Shown one piece after another: positions 10,762 through 23,152 of a stretch of DNA of 64,000 nt. The position numbers and the translations under genes are program-made. The first letter of the stretch is position 1; each line of letters opens with the position of its first letter. Origin of the DNA: Schistosoma haematobium (taxonomy: Eukaryota > Platyhelminthes > Trematoda > Strigeidida > Schistosomatidae); assembly GCF_000699445.3 (NCBI RefSeq), contig NC_067198.1, positions 42,711,691 through 42,775,690 of the forward strand, read 5' to 3'. Below the pieces are notes generated by a model. It saw only the letters and a list, made by a program, of their open reading frames with translations, did no database searches and was not told the DNA's origin.

Positions 10762-13535
10762 GCCTTCACAAGGTTTATGTACTTCTGAGGTACGCCTTTC
10801 AATGACAGACACTGCCACAGAACCTCGCGGTCTACCGAGTCAAATGCTGCTTTTAAGTCAAGAAAGACCACCATTGTCGGACGCCGGTTAGTATACCTAT
10901 GGTCTAGAACCTGACGAATGGTGGATATGTGGTCGATGAAGCCACGACCAGGTCTGAAGCCAGTTTGATTCTCTCATGTTTCCAGTTCACGATTCTTAGT
11001 TAGGTGTCTGATAATTATTGAGACTAGTATTTTGGATTTTATGTTAGTCAAACTGATCCCTCTATGGTTTTCACAGGATGATTTTAACCCTCTCTTATAT
11101 ATTGGGACAATAAGTGATTGTGACCAGTCAGTCAGATGAGATTACATCCAACTCCCAGATCTTAGCTAAAATATTAGTCAACCTAATCGTTAAAATTGGA
11201 CCACCATCCTTGAAGACCTCTGGAGCCAATCCATCTGGACCAGCTGCCCTTCCTCGTTTCAGATTAACTATAGTTTTTTAAACTTCAGATAGAGTCGGTG
11301 GGCCTACTTCAGTGTTTCATTCACACTGTCTGGGAATAGTGGATAGTTGTAGAGTAGCTGAATGCCAGCTGAACTGTTCTCTAAAATGTTCCGCCCATCG
11401 TTCTAAACGTCTGGACTGAGAGCAGATAAAGGTGTTGTCTTTTTCCGAAATAGTCTGACTTACACTTGACTTATTAATTCCAGTTTCCTTTATTAGTCTG
11501 TAGAGCTGTCTTGTGTTCTCTATAGCCGCTGCCTTTTCCATCTCTTTTGCTTTCGTTGCCCACCACTGCTCACGGTCACTCCTTAGACTTTTGATTAACC
11601 TAGATCTGATTTGTTTTCGCTCGTTATCGTGTTCGAAGACAGATGGGATGAATTTACGAGAATCTATCAGTGGTACAGCCTTAGTAGAAATCCACTGGTT
11701 TTTCGTGACTCTTTGGTTTAAATCACTAGCAGATTTCGCTGTTTAGACAGCTGTTTGTATATCTTTCCAAGCAAAATCTGGGTCAGCTTCGTTTTCAGAG
11801 CTACCTAAATGTGACCGCAGTTGTTCCTGGAATCTACTTTCGGTTTTCTCGTCACTCAATCCAATTCTAGTGGATCTTCTTAATGTGGCTTTTCTGCGTC
11901 CAGTGAGAAGCAAGCAAATGTGTGCCCGTATTAGAGCATGATCGGAGCGACAGTCTTCTATTGAGCCTTTTTCAATGATGACTAGTGGTAGTACGGTCTA
12001 GTTGAGTCCACCATTGGTTTGGTGTAGGGGGTCACCATGTTAGACGATGTCTCCTTATGCTTAAAATCAGTGCTTGCTAGAAATAAACAATTGTCTGAGT
12101 ACAGTTGCAGCAGATGATCACCATTATCTGTTCGCTGAATCGGAATACTAACAAACCTACCTAAATGTCTTTCTGTGTGGTTTATGCTACCTACTTGAGC
12201 ATTAAAGTCACCTGCAACTAGTACTACGTCTGAGTGCCCCCAAATACCCTGGTACGGCCGAGAGTAGGGAGGGCCCGCTCACCTTATCGAAATGCTCTTA
12301 CATGCCTACGCGTATATAGCCTCTGCCAGGGAAGTCCTACTCAATGCCTTCCCGGCGCTTTAACCGGGTTGGTGGACATGGAGTCCACCTAGGGGAGTCG
12401 GAAAACCCTGATTACAAACCAATGGTGCACATGAGCTCCAGTATCCTGAAGGAACAAATGGCGTATGAACCAATCGTTGGTCACCGGCTTCCATGAGACT
12501 GCATCTCCTTACGATGCTCCACTGCCTTGTGGATCAGACCATCAGATCGAAGGCTCCGGGTGTGGCACCCTAAGAAAACCACCTGCTTCGGTTTGGGCAC
12601 ACGGGCAGTATCACAGCCCTCACACATATCAAATGGGATTGTGTGGTGCATATGTATTTGGTGCCTCCTTGTACCAATATCTATGTGTTAAAATAAATAA
12701 ATAAATAAAAACTGTCTAAGTATTTAGCTTTTTGAAGAAGTTCAGAAAGCTTCCAGTAAAATTCATCTTTCACTTCATCTGGGCTGTAGTCAGTGGAAGC
12801 GTAGGCAGAAAAGAAAAGGCAACTACATGTGTCCCTATCCTCCCGAGTTCTTACGGAGCCGTTTAGCCGAACAGCACATAGGCAACTGTTAACGGGGATC
12901 CATTCTAATATTGCTTGCTCTACCCTCGTACTTAGTGTTATACCTGCATCCGCCAGTTCACGAGAACTAGTCATTGGATCGCCAGATATATGGAGGGTAT
13001 ATCTAGTCGGTTCCTCATTTTGGCTATGTGGGGTCGAGTGAATGACGTACGTTGAAGGCTCCAATATGCAGTTTGGGGTAAGGTTCCAGCAGACATGGGA
13101 GTGTTTTGTGTACTAGAATCGTTGACCATGGTGACACCTGAAGAAGAAGTCAAGGAAAGTTCAGAGTTAAAAGTCGAGGTGGGAAGAACGATAGCGATTG
13201 AAGAGGGAACTTGATTATGAACGTAGTGATCTTGAGTGCTGTTAGAGGTATGAGGGTGGTTCTCACTTCCCAGTTGCCCACACCGTAGAAGGGTTCTTCT
13301 GGAGGTACCTGAAAAGGAAGTATGATTATAGATGTTCTTCGTGACCTGAGAGCGTGACCGCAATGCTCAGGAAACGACTACTTGAGGTCGGTTACACACG
13401 ACCTTTTTGTGAGTGATTTTCGTGTTAGCTCAGTACTTGTTGGGACCTTACCGCCGGAGACGGATATCCGTGGGATAAGGCAAGGTGTGCATTTTTAAGG
13501 TCGACCTTTTTTAACTCCACCCCTCCTTGCGGTAA
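10762..13535 (-). mobile_element. LINE-A, older minus-strand copy (main part), 3'-truncated
   Basis: The minus strand carries the 5' untranslated region (from 13529 downward), apurinic-type endonuclease pieces at 13363-12750, a linker and the start of reverse transcriptase, ending abruptly at 10762. Endonuclease motifs include G-E/E-P-T-R-Y-T-L and L-E-W-I-P-V-N-S. Frameshifts and stops are present. The first ~250 bases of this element lie at 17439-17695, displaced by insertion of the plus-strand copy. It also holds a nested retroposon at 12241-12709. Confidence 0.85.
12241..12709 (+). mobile_element. Nested retroposon with (AAAT)n tail
   Basis: About 470 bp, GC-richer than its surroundings, beginning CCCCCAAATACCC and ending in AAATAAATAAATAAATAAAA. 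It interrupts the endonuclease region of the minus LINE-A; flanking GTCTGAGTG and GTCTAAGTA look like a diverged 9-bp target duplication. It contains a hairpin with arms GTGGAC and GTCCAC near 12370. No open frame I recognise. It could be a SINE or a truncated LINE. Confidence 0.65.
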
Positions 13536-16500
13536 ACCCGACCGTTGTTGCTACCTTGACGTGGTGGTTGGGCTTACCTATCGTGATGAAGCAACCGAGC
13601 TATACTGGCTGGAACAACTGTTCCTCAAGGTCCTACCATGTCAGACAGGTCGGTTGATGAGCGGTAAGACTAAAAGCAACAAACCCAAGGTCCGAAGGCT
13701 AAGTCGTGCTGCTGACTGTACAGAGGTATGACAGCATTAAGGTGTTTCTTTCAGACAACCAGCATGACAGCGATGCTGCCTTCCCACAAGGAGGGGTGGG
13801 GTTAGAAAAGGTCGACCCTAAAATTGCACACCTTGCCTTATCCCACGGATATCCGTCTCCGGCGGTAAGCTAACACAAAAATTACCCATAAAAAGGTCGT
13901 GTGTGACCGACCTCAAGCAGTTGTCCCTTGGGCACTGCGGTCACGCTTCCAGGTCACTAAGACCACCTCTAATCCAATTTCCTTTTCATGTACCTCCAGA
14001 AGAACCCTTCCACGGTGTGGGCAACCGGGAAGTGAAAACCATCTCTCATACCTCTAACAACACTCAAGACCACTGTATTCATGATCAACCTGTCTTCACT
14101 TCCTATCATTCCTCCTACATCGACTTTCACTTCTAAACTTCTTTTTTCGGCTTCCCCCTCAAGTGTCACCATAGCCAACGATTCTAGTGCTCAAAACACT
14201 GTCCCAGGTCTACTGAAACCTCGCTCCAAACTACACATTAGAGCCTTCAACGTACGCATCCTATGTCAAATCGGTCAACAAGCTTTCTTGGCTAGAACCC
14301 TAGAACCTCGTACCATTGATGTATGCTGTGTCTCCGAAACACACATACAGGATCCCAGTGTGGTCATTCACTTGACCTCACCTCGGCAAAACGGAGAGCC
14401 AACGAGATACACCCTCCGTGTATCTGGTGACCCGACGGCCAGCTCTCGTGGACTGGCAGGAGTAGGGATAGCACTAAGCATGAGGGCGGAACAAGCACTG
14501 TTAGAGTGGATCCCCGTTAACAGTCGTTTGTGCTGTTCGGCTAAACGGCTCCGTAAGAACTCGGAAGGATGGGGACACACGTCGTTGCTTTTTTGTCGTT
14601 TCTGCCTACGCTCTCACCGACTGCAGCTCAGATGAAGTGAAAGATGAATTTTACAGAAAGCTATCTGAACTTCTTCAGAAAGCTAAACGTTCATACATAG
14701 TACTTGTAGCAGGTGACTTTAATGCCCAGATAGATAGTTTAAACCAAACAGAAAGGCATTTAAGTGGGTATTTTAGTATTCCGATTCAGCGAACAGATAA
14801 TGGTGATCATCTGCTGCAACTGTGCTCAGACAATCGTTTATTTTTAGCAAGCACAAATTTTAAGCATAGAGAGAGACATCGTCTAACATGGCGACCCCCT
14901 ACACCAAACCAACGATGGACTCAAATAGACCATATTGCCATCAGTCATCGTTGGAGAGGGTCGGTAGAAGATTGTCGCTCATTCTGGAGTACCTACTTGG
15001 ACTCCGACCACGTCCTAATACGGGCACGCATCTGCTTGCGCCTCACTGGACGCAAAAATGCCTCAGTAAAAAGACCCATTAGAACTGAATTGAGTAGCGA
15101 GAAAACCAAAAGTAGGTTCCAGGAACAACTGAGGTCACAATTAGGTAGTTCTGAAAACGAGGTTGACCCAAATGTTGCTTGGAAAGCTATACAAACTGCT
15201 GTGGAAACAGCAGTAACATCTATCAGTGATTTAAACCACAGGGTTACAAAGAACCATAGGATTTCCTCTAGGTCTATTGCACTGATGGATTCTCGTAAGC
15301 TCATCCCATCTGTCTTCGAACACGATAACGAGCGAAAACAAATCAGATCTAGGTTAATCAAAAGTCTAAGGAGTGACCGTGAGCAGTGGTGGGCAACGAA
15401 AGCAAAAGAGATGGAAAAGGCAGCGGCTATAGAGAACACAAGACAGCTCTACAGACTAATAAAGGAAACTGGAATTAATAAGTCAAGTGTAAGTCAGACT
15501 ATTTCGGAAAAAGACAACACCTTTATCTGCTCTCAGTCCAGACGTTTAGAACGATGGGCGGAACATTTTAGAGAACAGTTCAGCTGGCATTCAGCTACTC
15601 TACAACTATCCACTATTCCCAGACAGTGTGAATGAAACACTGAAGTAGGCCCACCGACTCTATCTGAAGTTTAAAAAACTATAGTTAATCTGAAACGAGG
15701 AAGGGCAGCTGGTCCAGATGGATTGGCTCCAGAGGTCTTCAAGGATGGTGGTCCAATTTTAACGATTAGGTTGACTAATATTTTAGCTAAGATCTGGGAG
15801 TTGGATGTAATCTCATCTGACTGACTGGTCACAATCACTTATTGTCCCAATATATAAGAGAGGGTTAAAATCATCCTGTGAAAACCATAGAGGGATCAGT
15901 TTGACTAACATAAAATCCAAAATACTAGTCTCAATAATTATCAGACACCTAACTAAGAATCGTGAACTGGAAACACGAGAGAATCAAACTGGCTTCAGAC
16001 CTGGTCGTGGCTTCATCGACCACATATCCACCATTCGTCAGGTTCTAGACCATAGGTATACTAACCGGCGTCCGACAATGGTGGTCTTTCTTGACTTAAA
16101 AGCAGCATTTGACTCGGTAGACCGCGAGGTTCTGTGGCAGTGTCTGTCATTGAAAGGCGTACCTCAGAAGTACATAAACCTTGTGAAGGCTCTTTACTCG
16201 AACACTACCAGTCGAGTCAGAGCTTATGGCGAACTGTCATCTGCTTTTGCAACCTCAAGTGGTGTCCGTCAAGACTGTTCACTTTCTCCATTTTTGTTTA
16301 ACTTTATCATAGACCTATTGATGGAAATAACATTCTCGTCTACTGAATTCTCGGGTATTGATCTCCTTCCAGGAGGTCCACTTATCGACTTAGAATAAGC
16401 AGATGATATAGTCCTGTTTGGTGAAGACGCTGATAAAATGCAGTCTTTTGGTAGCACTAAGTAACAATGCCAGAATTTTTGGAATGCACTTCTCTCCCTC

Positions 16501-17438
16501 TAAATGCAAGTTGTTGCTTCAGGACTGGCCTGCGTCAACACCTGAACTAAGGATAGGGAGTGAAGTAGTCGGACGCGCTGACAACTTCACTTATCTTGGA
16601 CGTCTGATCAGCCCTAATGGGTCGGTGTCTGACGAAATCTCAGCACGGATTCGAAAAGCTCGCTTGGCTTTTGCCAACTTACGTCACCTATGGTGAAGGC
16701 GAGATATCCGTCATTCAATAAACAGACGAGTATACTGCGCGGCCATCCGTTCTGTTTTAATCTACGGCAGCGAAACATGGCCATTAAGAGTAGAAGACAC
16801 TCATAAGCTACTAGTATTTGACCACAGATGCCTCAGAAACATTGCTGGCGTCTGCTGGGATCACCGGGTAAGTAATAGGGAGGTTAGACGCAGGGTATTA
16901 GGGAATGATGGTAAATCAGTTGATGAGGTTATGAATCTTCATCGACTGAGATGGTTGGGCCACGTGTTACGTATGCCTGAACACCGATTACCACGACGTG
17001 CAATGCTAACCGGTGTTAGAGATGGTTGGAAGAGAATTAGGGACGGCCAAACCAAAACGTGGTATCAGTGCTTGAAGTCACTAACCTCTAGTCTGAGCCA
17101 TGTTGGTAGACTCAGACTACTTGGTTGAGGTCCGCGTGACTATCGTAACCAATGGTTGGAGACTCTTGGTGACATGGCTCAGAATCGATCACAATGGCGT
17201 CGGTGCATACACTCTCTGTCTTCCCTTAAACTAAGAGGTTAAAATTGCTTCATATCTTTCTTTCTACGAACTAATTCTTTCTCCCTGTACTATATCCTTA
17301 CTGCAATCTTTCCTTTATATATTACCACCTCTGAATTAACTACTTTTATGAATCCGGTGTCCATCTTGTTGTGTTAATGAGGTATGGCAACTTGGACCGA
17401 TGCATATATGTGCCTGGTCCTACGTTGTAGCTGACTGA
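13536..17438 (+). mobile_element. LINE-A, full-length copy
   Basis: A 3.9-kb non-LTR retrotransposon flanked by a 13-bp duplication (CTCCTTGCGGTAA at 13523-13535; CTCCTTGTGGTAA at 17439-17451) made from the older minus-strand copy. The 5' end is CCCGACCG, as in the copy at 53012. The layout is a 5' leader of about 0.65 kb, endonuclease (14220-15050), linker, reverse transcriptase (about 15690-16700), C-terminal H-R-L-R-W-L-G-H-V-L-R region (16940 onward) and a 3' untranslated end. There is no long A tail. The clade is not settled, though apurinic endonuclease plus this RT fits RTE- or CR1-related trematode LINEs. Confidence 0.9.
14081..17250 (+). pseudogene. Endonuclease-reverse transcriptase ORF of LINE-A, inactivated
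   Basis: The endonuclease half reads A-F-N-V-R-I-L-C, then V-C-C-V-S-E-T-H-I-Q-D (catalytic-Glu block), L-V-A-G-D-F-N-A-Q-I-D and D-H-I-A-I-S-H with S-D-H-V-L. The reverse transcriptase reads G-F-R-P-G-R-G-F, V-F-L-D-L-K-A-A-F-D-S-V-D-R and S-S-G-V-R-Q-D-C-S-L-S-P-F-L-F. The catalytic Y-A-D-D box is broken: its Tyr codon is TAA at 16396-16398, followed by A-D-D-I-V-L-F. There is another stop at 15633-15635, and frame changes near 14530 and 16440. It would encode the DNA-nicking and target-primed reverse-transcription activities of the element, but cannot now do so. Confidence 0.88.
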
Positions 17439-17695
17439 CTCCTTGTGGTAAGGCAGCATCGCTGTACTACTGGTTGTCTGAAGGAAACATCTTACTGCCG
17501 TCACACCTGTATACAGTCAGCAATACGACTTCGCCCTCGGACTTTGGATTTGCTGCTTGTAGTCTTACTGCTCTTTAACCGACCTGTCCGGAATAGTAGG
17601 ACCTTGAGGAACGATTGTTCCAGCCAGTATAGCTAGATTGGTTCATCACAAAAGGCAAACCCGACTGCCACGTTAAGGTAGCAGCAACGGTTGGG
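17439..17695 (-). mobile_element. LINE-A, older copy, displaced 5' end
   Basis: The minus strand reads the first ~250 bases of LINE-A, starting CCCAACCG at 17695 and running to the target duplication at 17451-17439. It continues in the same element at 13535. This shows the plus-strand copy landed inside it. Confidence 0.85.
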
Positions 17696-17756
17696 CTGAG
17701 ATGCAGGTAATACAACTGAGTCCCAAGAGTAACGAAACGTGTGTCCCGCATCTCAC
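17696..17756 (+). ncRNA. Hammerhead-like remnant beside the LINE-A 5' end
   Basis: GAGATGC (17698-17704) pairs perfectly with GCATCTC (17748-17754), a long stem I. Between them are CTGA-GTCCC and AACGAAACGTGTGTCC. The core lacks three bases of C-U-G-A-N-G-A and stem II is weak, so activity is not expected. The context AGATGCAGGTA is that of the Sm-alpha family seen at 45440 and 47748. Confidence 0.55.
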
Positions 17757-19959
17757 CAAAAGTCAGTATTGAACTTTACTTATAGATAAGGTTTGATAAG
17801 TTGTTAAAACTCAGGATTAAGAACACCGAAAGCTAGACGGAAAAAAACTAGAGTGAAAAGTACTAATGACTTCCGAGACTTAAAGAAAGATTAGTTGTAT
17901 GTTCTAGTCTCAATGTGATAAGTTTTGAGGCATTATTTATCTCTTCTACAACCGTTTCGTAGATCCAAACTAGAAAGTGTACATTTAGACAAAGTAAGCC
18001 AACAATCAGCTTTACTAGATGTTTCCACGTTCTAGTTTGGTTGTCTATTACCTATTACAGGGCATGACGTATAGGTAAGAAGTGATTAGACATTCAGGTA
18101 TCCCATACCATGAAAACACGAATAACAAACTTAAATTAAGAAAAGGGAATTTGAAGAACGACTCGTAGACGTATTTAGCTATATGGTATAGCGTCGTTAT
18201 GGTTGGAGTGCAGTATCTGATGTTTTTGCGACTATCGAAAGTGATAAAGTGTTAGAACCTCATTGAACAAGTGAATCACTTTTAAGAAGTATATGTATTT
18301 TCTTGATCAATTTACGAGTGGAATATTTTGCACACAAACAATAGATTTCCACCAAATTATATGATTTATGAATAAATTCCAATATAACCTTCTACTATAT
18401 TGGCCACTGAAGAAAACAAACAACAGACTTATACTCACATATTACGATGGTCTTACCTGGGCGTTTGTTAAATCAACTTATTAGTTGTTTACGAAGCGTT
18501 CGGTCCTTATTTGTAAAGTTTTTAGGGCAGATAACATGCATTTTTACGAAGAACCTTAAAATATGTCTGCTGATAGGTCTGGCATTATTTTAACGAGCAG
18601 AGCGCATAATTAGAGCTGTAAGACTGTTTGTAGTATTTGTACTAACTGGTGATTACTTTTACTTGATTGTGCACTTATTACGAATTCCAAATATGATGCA
18701 TCCATGTGTGCTCATCCAGTTTTACCTGCGTTAAATAACACTATTTAAGGAATTCTTAGTACATTAATTCGAATACTCCTAATTATCATACCGTTTTATC
18801 AATCTATTGTTCAGATTTAATGAGCCTGCTGCTTTTAGATTTTAACGTACGAAAAAAGTAAATAACAAACTACGGAATTAGGAATACCTTGGCGAAGCAC
18901 TAATAATCAGTGTTAGTTTATTAAGGAGAAATGCGTTAGATTGTGGTAATTAGAGTAGTTTTTTCGTAAGGCAGTAATTTTTTAACCTCGATGTAAATGT
19001 CATCGGCAGTGAAAACCAACCAGGAGCGGTTCAGTTTATATGATTAAATTCATCATTCAATTGAAACATGCACTCTAATATGGACATGTCTTCTGCGCTC
19101 ATCCTGATTATGAAACAAGAGTTGCATAACTCTAAGAAAACTACACGCCACAGCTCAGATTTATCGTTTCCTGTAATCAGTATCCATAGCTCGTCTTAGT
19201 TACTCGTATTACTGGATTCGAAATAGTAATCTAGTATATCAAATTTGCTACAAAATGACGTGAAATTTGTCTTTTCGTGTTCACATAGGACCCAGTGCAG
19301 ATATATTCACTGCAACAGAAAACACCAAAAAACAGGGCGAGCCCTGAAACGTACAAATCTTGATTGATTCAAAAATTAAGATTAATAAAACCTATTATAA
19401 TAGCCATTATAATGGTTAAGGTGTATTGGAATACGTTTCGCCAAAGACAGGTGGTTTTATGCAGTAATCATAACTTTCAAAATACGACAAGAATGCAAAA
19501 TATCCTCATGAAACATAGAATAAAAATACCTAGGGCTTACAAAGTCATGAAGATCTAGATTCACCCTTGTCAGTGCTTTTAGCGGGGTTCAAGATTACCT
19601 TGATTGCAACCTTGATGTGGCCCCAATATATCTAGAAAAACGATTACGACGTTAAACCTTGAACTAGTGACGAGTATATGTCTTATGATTACATTCAGTT
19701 TTTAAAAGAGGATTCCGTATAATGAAGAGGTTAAATTATTGTTGTTCAACCTTTAGTGTAGATGTACACTGTTCGCCAATCATAACAGGATACATTTGTA
19801 TTAGAAGATATAAAGTTATAAATCTCTAGAAGGAGGCATAATATTATGTATAGGAGGTCACCTCCGTGTAAGATCAAGCATATAAGAAGCGCATGATAGT
19901 GACGCATGTGAGGTAGCTTGTTGTACAATTAAATCTAGAGGGGTTGGCGACTATAGAAG
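17757..19959. other. No gene or element recognised
   Basis: AT-rich, with short random open frames on both strands and no protein motif, tRNA-like box pair or terminal repeat that I can see. Confidence 0.5.
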
Positions 19960-21600
19960 GAATACTCCGTGGTCCATGTTGTCTTGCTAACGACTTTGTC
20001 TTAGGTCATATCTATTCTTGGAGTAAGGTCGACTGCTTTCTTATCGTTGAGTATTTTAACGCATCCCATATCAACTGGATATAACTTACAACTTCAGGTG
20101 GATCTTTTGACAGAAGCTTACTCTCAACCATTACAATATTGCGCAAAACTAATACAGATTGGCCTGGAACACGAACATTTACCGCTGAATCTTGTATTTA
20201 CCAACCATTATGGTAATGTTATCTCCCTCACTACCAAACAGTAGTCATGTCGTACTGTACTTTGGGTTTCGAACGCAACATACTCTATGTGTCTGCTCCA
20301 ACACTCCACATTATCTGGCAGGCTAGTATTTCGACACCTACAAACTGTGTTACCTTAAAAGTTTGGTTGGCCGGTGTAGATAACTCAGTGAAGAACGAAC
20401 GGAATAGGCTTAAAGCCACATCTGGGTCTGCGGCAAAGATGCTATATTTAGTCCTATATTTAAAGATGGCCAGAGACAGAAAACATCTAACTACTAGCCT
20501 GTCAGTCTAACGAAAATAGCAGTTAGGGCACTTGAAAAGACTAATTTGGGCCATGTTACTAACTCACATAGAATCACACAATCTGCTAACTGCCTAGGAA
20601 CACGGGTTTCGAAACAAGCATTCATGTCTAACTAACTCATTGCGAGAGGTGTGGAACAGCAGCCCTAGGTAATAGACTGTCTGTCGGTGTGATATTCATA
20701 GACTTTAACAAAGCATTTGACAAGGTTTCTCATCTAAATCTTGTGCAGAAGCTCATGAGCTCCGGAATAACGGGTGATATACAGGGATGGATAAGAAGCT
20801 TCTTATGTGACCGAAGATAGAGAGTAAGGGAAGATGGAAAGATATTCAAAGGTGGTATACACGAAGGCACCATATTAGGCCCACTGCTTTCCCTTCTCTA
20901 CGTCAGTGAATTACGTAAGTCATCGAAAAAAAATTTTCGGATGACTTCAAAGTCTAGAAAATAATAAGAAGTGAGGCTGATCATTTTAATCTTCAAGCTG
21001 ACTTAGACGAATAAGTTGGATGTTCCTAAAGTTAGGGCTTAGAAATTAATTCTATAAAAAGTGTGTTCATGTACACCGAACACTAACTCCCGTGAGCACG
21101 TTTAACGTGTGAGAACAAGATTAGTGGAGTGTTTTTCCAGAATTTCTTACGATGAGGGCTTAGGTCGCCGAAACCTTCTCTTCTTATCAAATCGCGAGAC
21201 GCAATGTGATCTTATGTTGGTGTTCTGTATCTTTATTTACGATCTATGTGTTGATGTGCCTTATCATTTTGCTCCCTCCAGCATTAATCATCTCCGAGGC
21301 TATTGAAAGGAGGTTTAGAAATCACAACCCCACAAGCTGAGAGTGCAGTTCTGTTTTACCCATCAAGTGACCAATGACTGGAACTCTTTTTCCTCGGACG
21401 TGTGGTGTCAGCCCTACCAGTTAACATTTTCAATCAAAAGCAGGACTTCTGGTGGAAAACAAGCTGCAGGGATTCATACAGATCCATCGAACTATTATCC
21501 TTATTACTAAATACTGAAGACTGGTTAAATATTTGTGATCAGAGAATAACGCCTGGAGTAGTACCAGGCGCTACCACTGTTCCCAAAATGAGCTTCTAGC
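19960..21600 (+). mobile_element. CR1-like (SR1-type) LINE, heavily decayed
   Basis: Plus-strand pieces in shifting frames. A possible endonuclease end with L-N-L-V-F-T-N lies at 20047-20240. Reverse transcriptase reads V-I-F-I-D-F-N-K-A-F-D-K-V-S-H...W-I-R-S-F-L at about 20688-20810, followed by G-G-I-H-E-G-T-I-L-G-P-L-L. A C-terminal W-N-S-F-like block with a K-x-D-F-W-type end lies at 21370-21460. The F-x-K-A-F-D-x-V-S-H and G-P-L-L-F-L-L-Y pattern is typical of CR1/Jockey-group RTs. Several stops; clearly inactive. Confidence 0.7.
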
Positions 21601-22097
21601 TTTCTAGTGAGTGAATCTGCCACTATTATTAACTCCGTCACAGAACTTTGGAATATCTGTGAGAGAAAATGTTCTCACGGACATTATATCCATTTCAGTA
21701 CTAGAGTGAATTACTAATCCACAAGAATCTGAGAGGTTACGATCAATATAATGCGTCATAATTATCCTTCCTTCTGCTTCTGCACTGAAAAGGATGTAAG
21801 TTTGGTGAATCCTAGTGAGGTTGGTTGGGTTTACTTCTTAGTTCAATTACCTTTTCAGTTGCTTTCTCTGAAATCATCCTAGAAGACAGATACCATATCT
21901 TAGCAAAAAGGATGACGAAGGCATTTCCTGTCAGGTGGGACCATAAGTTCGGAATACTCTTGTGATCAGTCTACCAACATAATTGTAGAGAAGTCCCACC
22001 ATGACATGTTACGTATTTCTGAACAACGGCAGTGAGTCCAAGCGTTGATGAGAATGAAACATAGAAATCATTTTAATTGCAGGGCAAATAATCATCA

Positions 22098-22440
22098 ATG
22101 TTCCCGTATCCGAGTTGAAAGTGAGCTCTGGCTACGGCCAATGTACCTTGCTCCACAAGAGCAGGTGAACTGGTAGGAATTCGTATTTTGGATCTGTGGA
22201 ATGGTTACAGTCGATTAGGTGTTCAAGTATAGAACTCCTAACTGCTTTCCCTTCCCCCTTATAGAACCAAGCAGGAATATGTTCCCGTATCCGAGTTGAA
22301 AGCGAGCGCTGGCTACGGCCAATGTACCTTGCTCCACAAGAGCAGATGAACTGGTTAGGAGTTAGGAGTTCTATACTTGAACACCTAATCGACTGTAACC
22401 ATTCCACAGATCCAAAATATAAATCATCAATGTCTCCATC
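22098..22440 (-). mobile_element. Penelope-like element, GIY-YIG endonuclease fragment, rearranged
   Basis: The minus frame at 22350-22190 reads F-I-C-S-C-G-A-R-Y-I-G-R-S-Q-R-S-L then T-R-I-R-E-H-I-P and S-I-L-E-H-L-I-D-C-N-H. This is the Y-I-G, R-x-x-E-H and H-L arrangement of the GIY-YIG nuclease at the C-terminus of Penelope-like elements. The 75-bp block at about 22098-22170 recurs in direct orientation at 22278-22352. The block at 22175-22240 recurs inverted at 22356-22424. No reverse-transcriptase part was seen. Confidence 0.7.
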
Positions 22441-23152
22441 CATAAACATTGATATACTTAAACCTATGGTTGTGTATCTGAAAAGCTGAGATGAGAACTG
22501 GAAATTTAGCCAGTCTTTTTATCAATACAAAGCGGGATAACCATTTGAACAACCAGGTGACTGTGTTATAGAAGTTTGAGATCTCTTCACCACTAAGAGT
22601 TAACTCGATGTTTGACAGGTTATATGTTAATTTCTTGTTGCTAGCTGTTATTTTGCTGCCGTGTTGAGCGTTGGTTCCAGAACCGAACCTTATTTCTTCT
22701 AATCGAATTATTGCCGTTGTTCACTTGTTCCATTTACTGGCTTTGTTTTTGCATCATATGCAAAGTAAACATACGCTTTAAGAATTACTCTTCTCTTCAA
22801 TGTCTTTTCGATATGTGTTTCAGCTTGCTCGCAAAGGTTTATCAAGCAGTTCTAGTGATCTGATAAGGACTTTAGATTAAATGATAAACTGCATTTTTCA
22901 ATAAGCTGCATTTGAGTAAGCAAAAGAATATACTTGTCAAGATATTGTACGTTGTTTCAGAGGTCTCTGAAATATCAGGTAACTGAAGAATGATTAAGGT
23001 TGTTTTCCCAATCTGACCCCATGGTAAAGGATGATTATAGTCTTCAGATTGTACAAATGCTACTGTGTTGCTTGACTTTAGTTGTCATTTATCTCCATTA
23101 TTTGGTTTTGTTTTCGCATGATGTCAATCCACTGACGATGAGGTCTTGTTTG

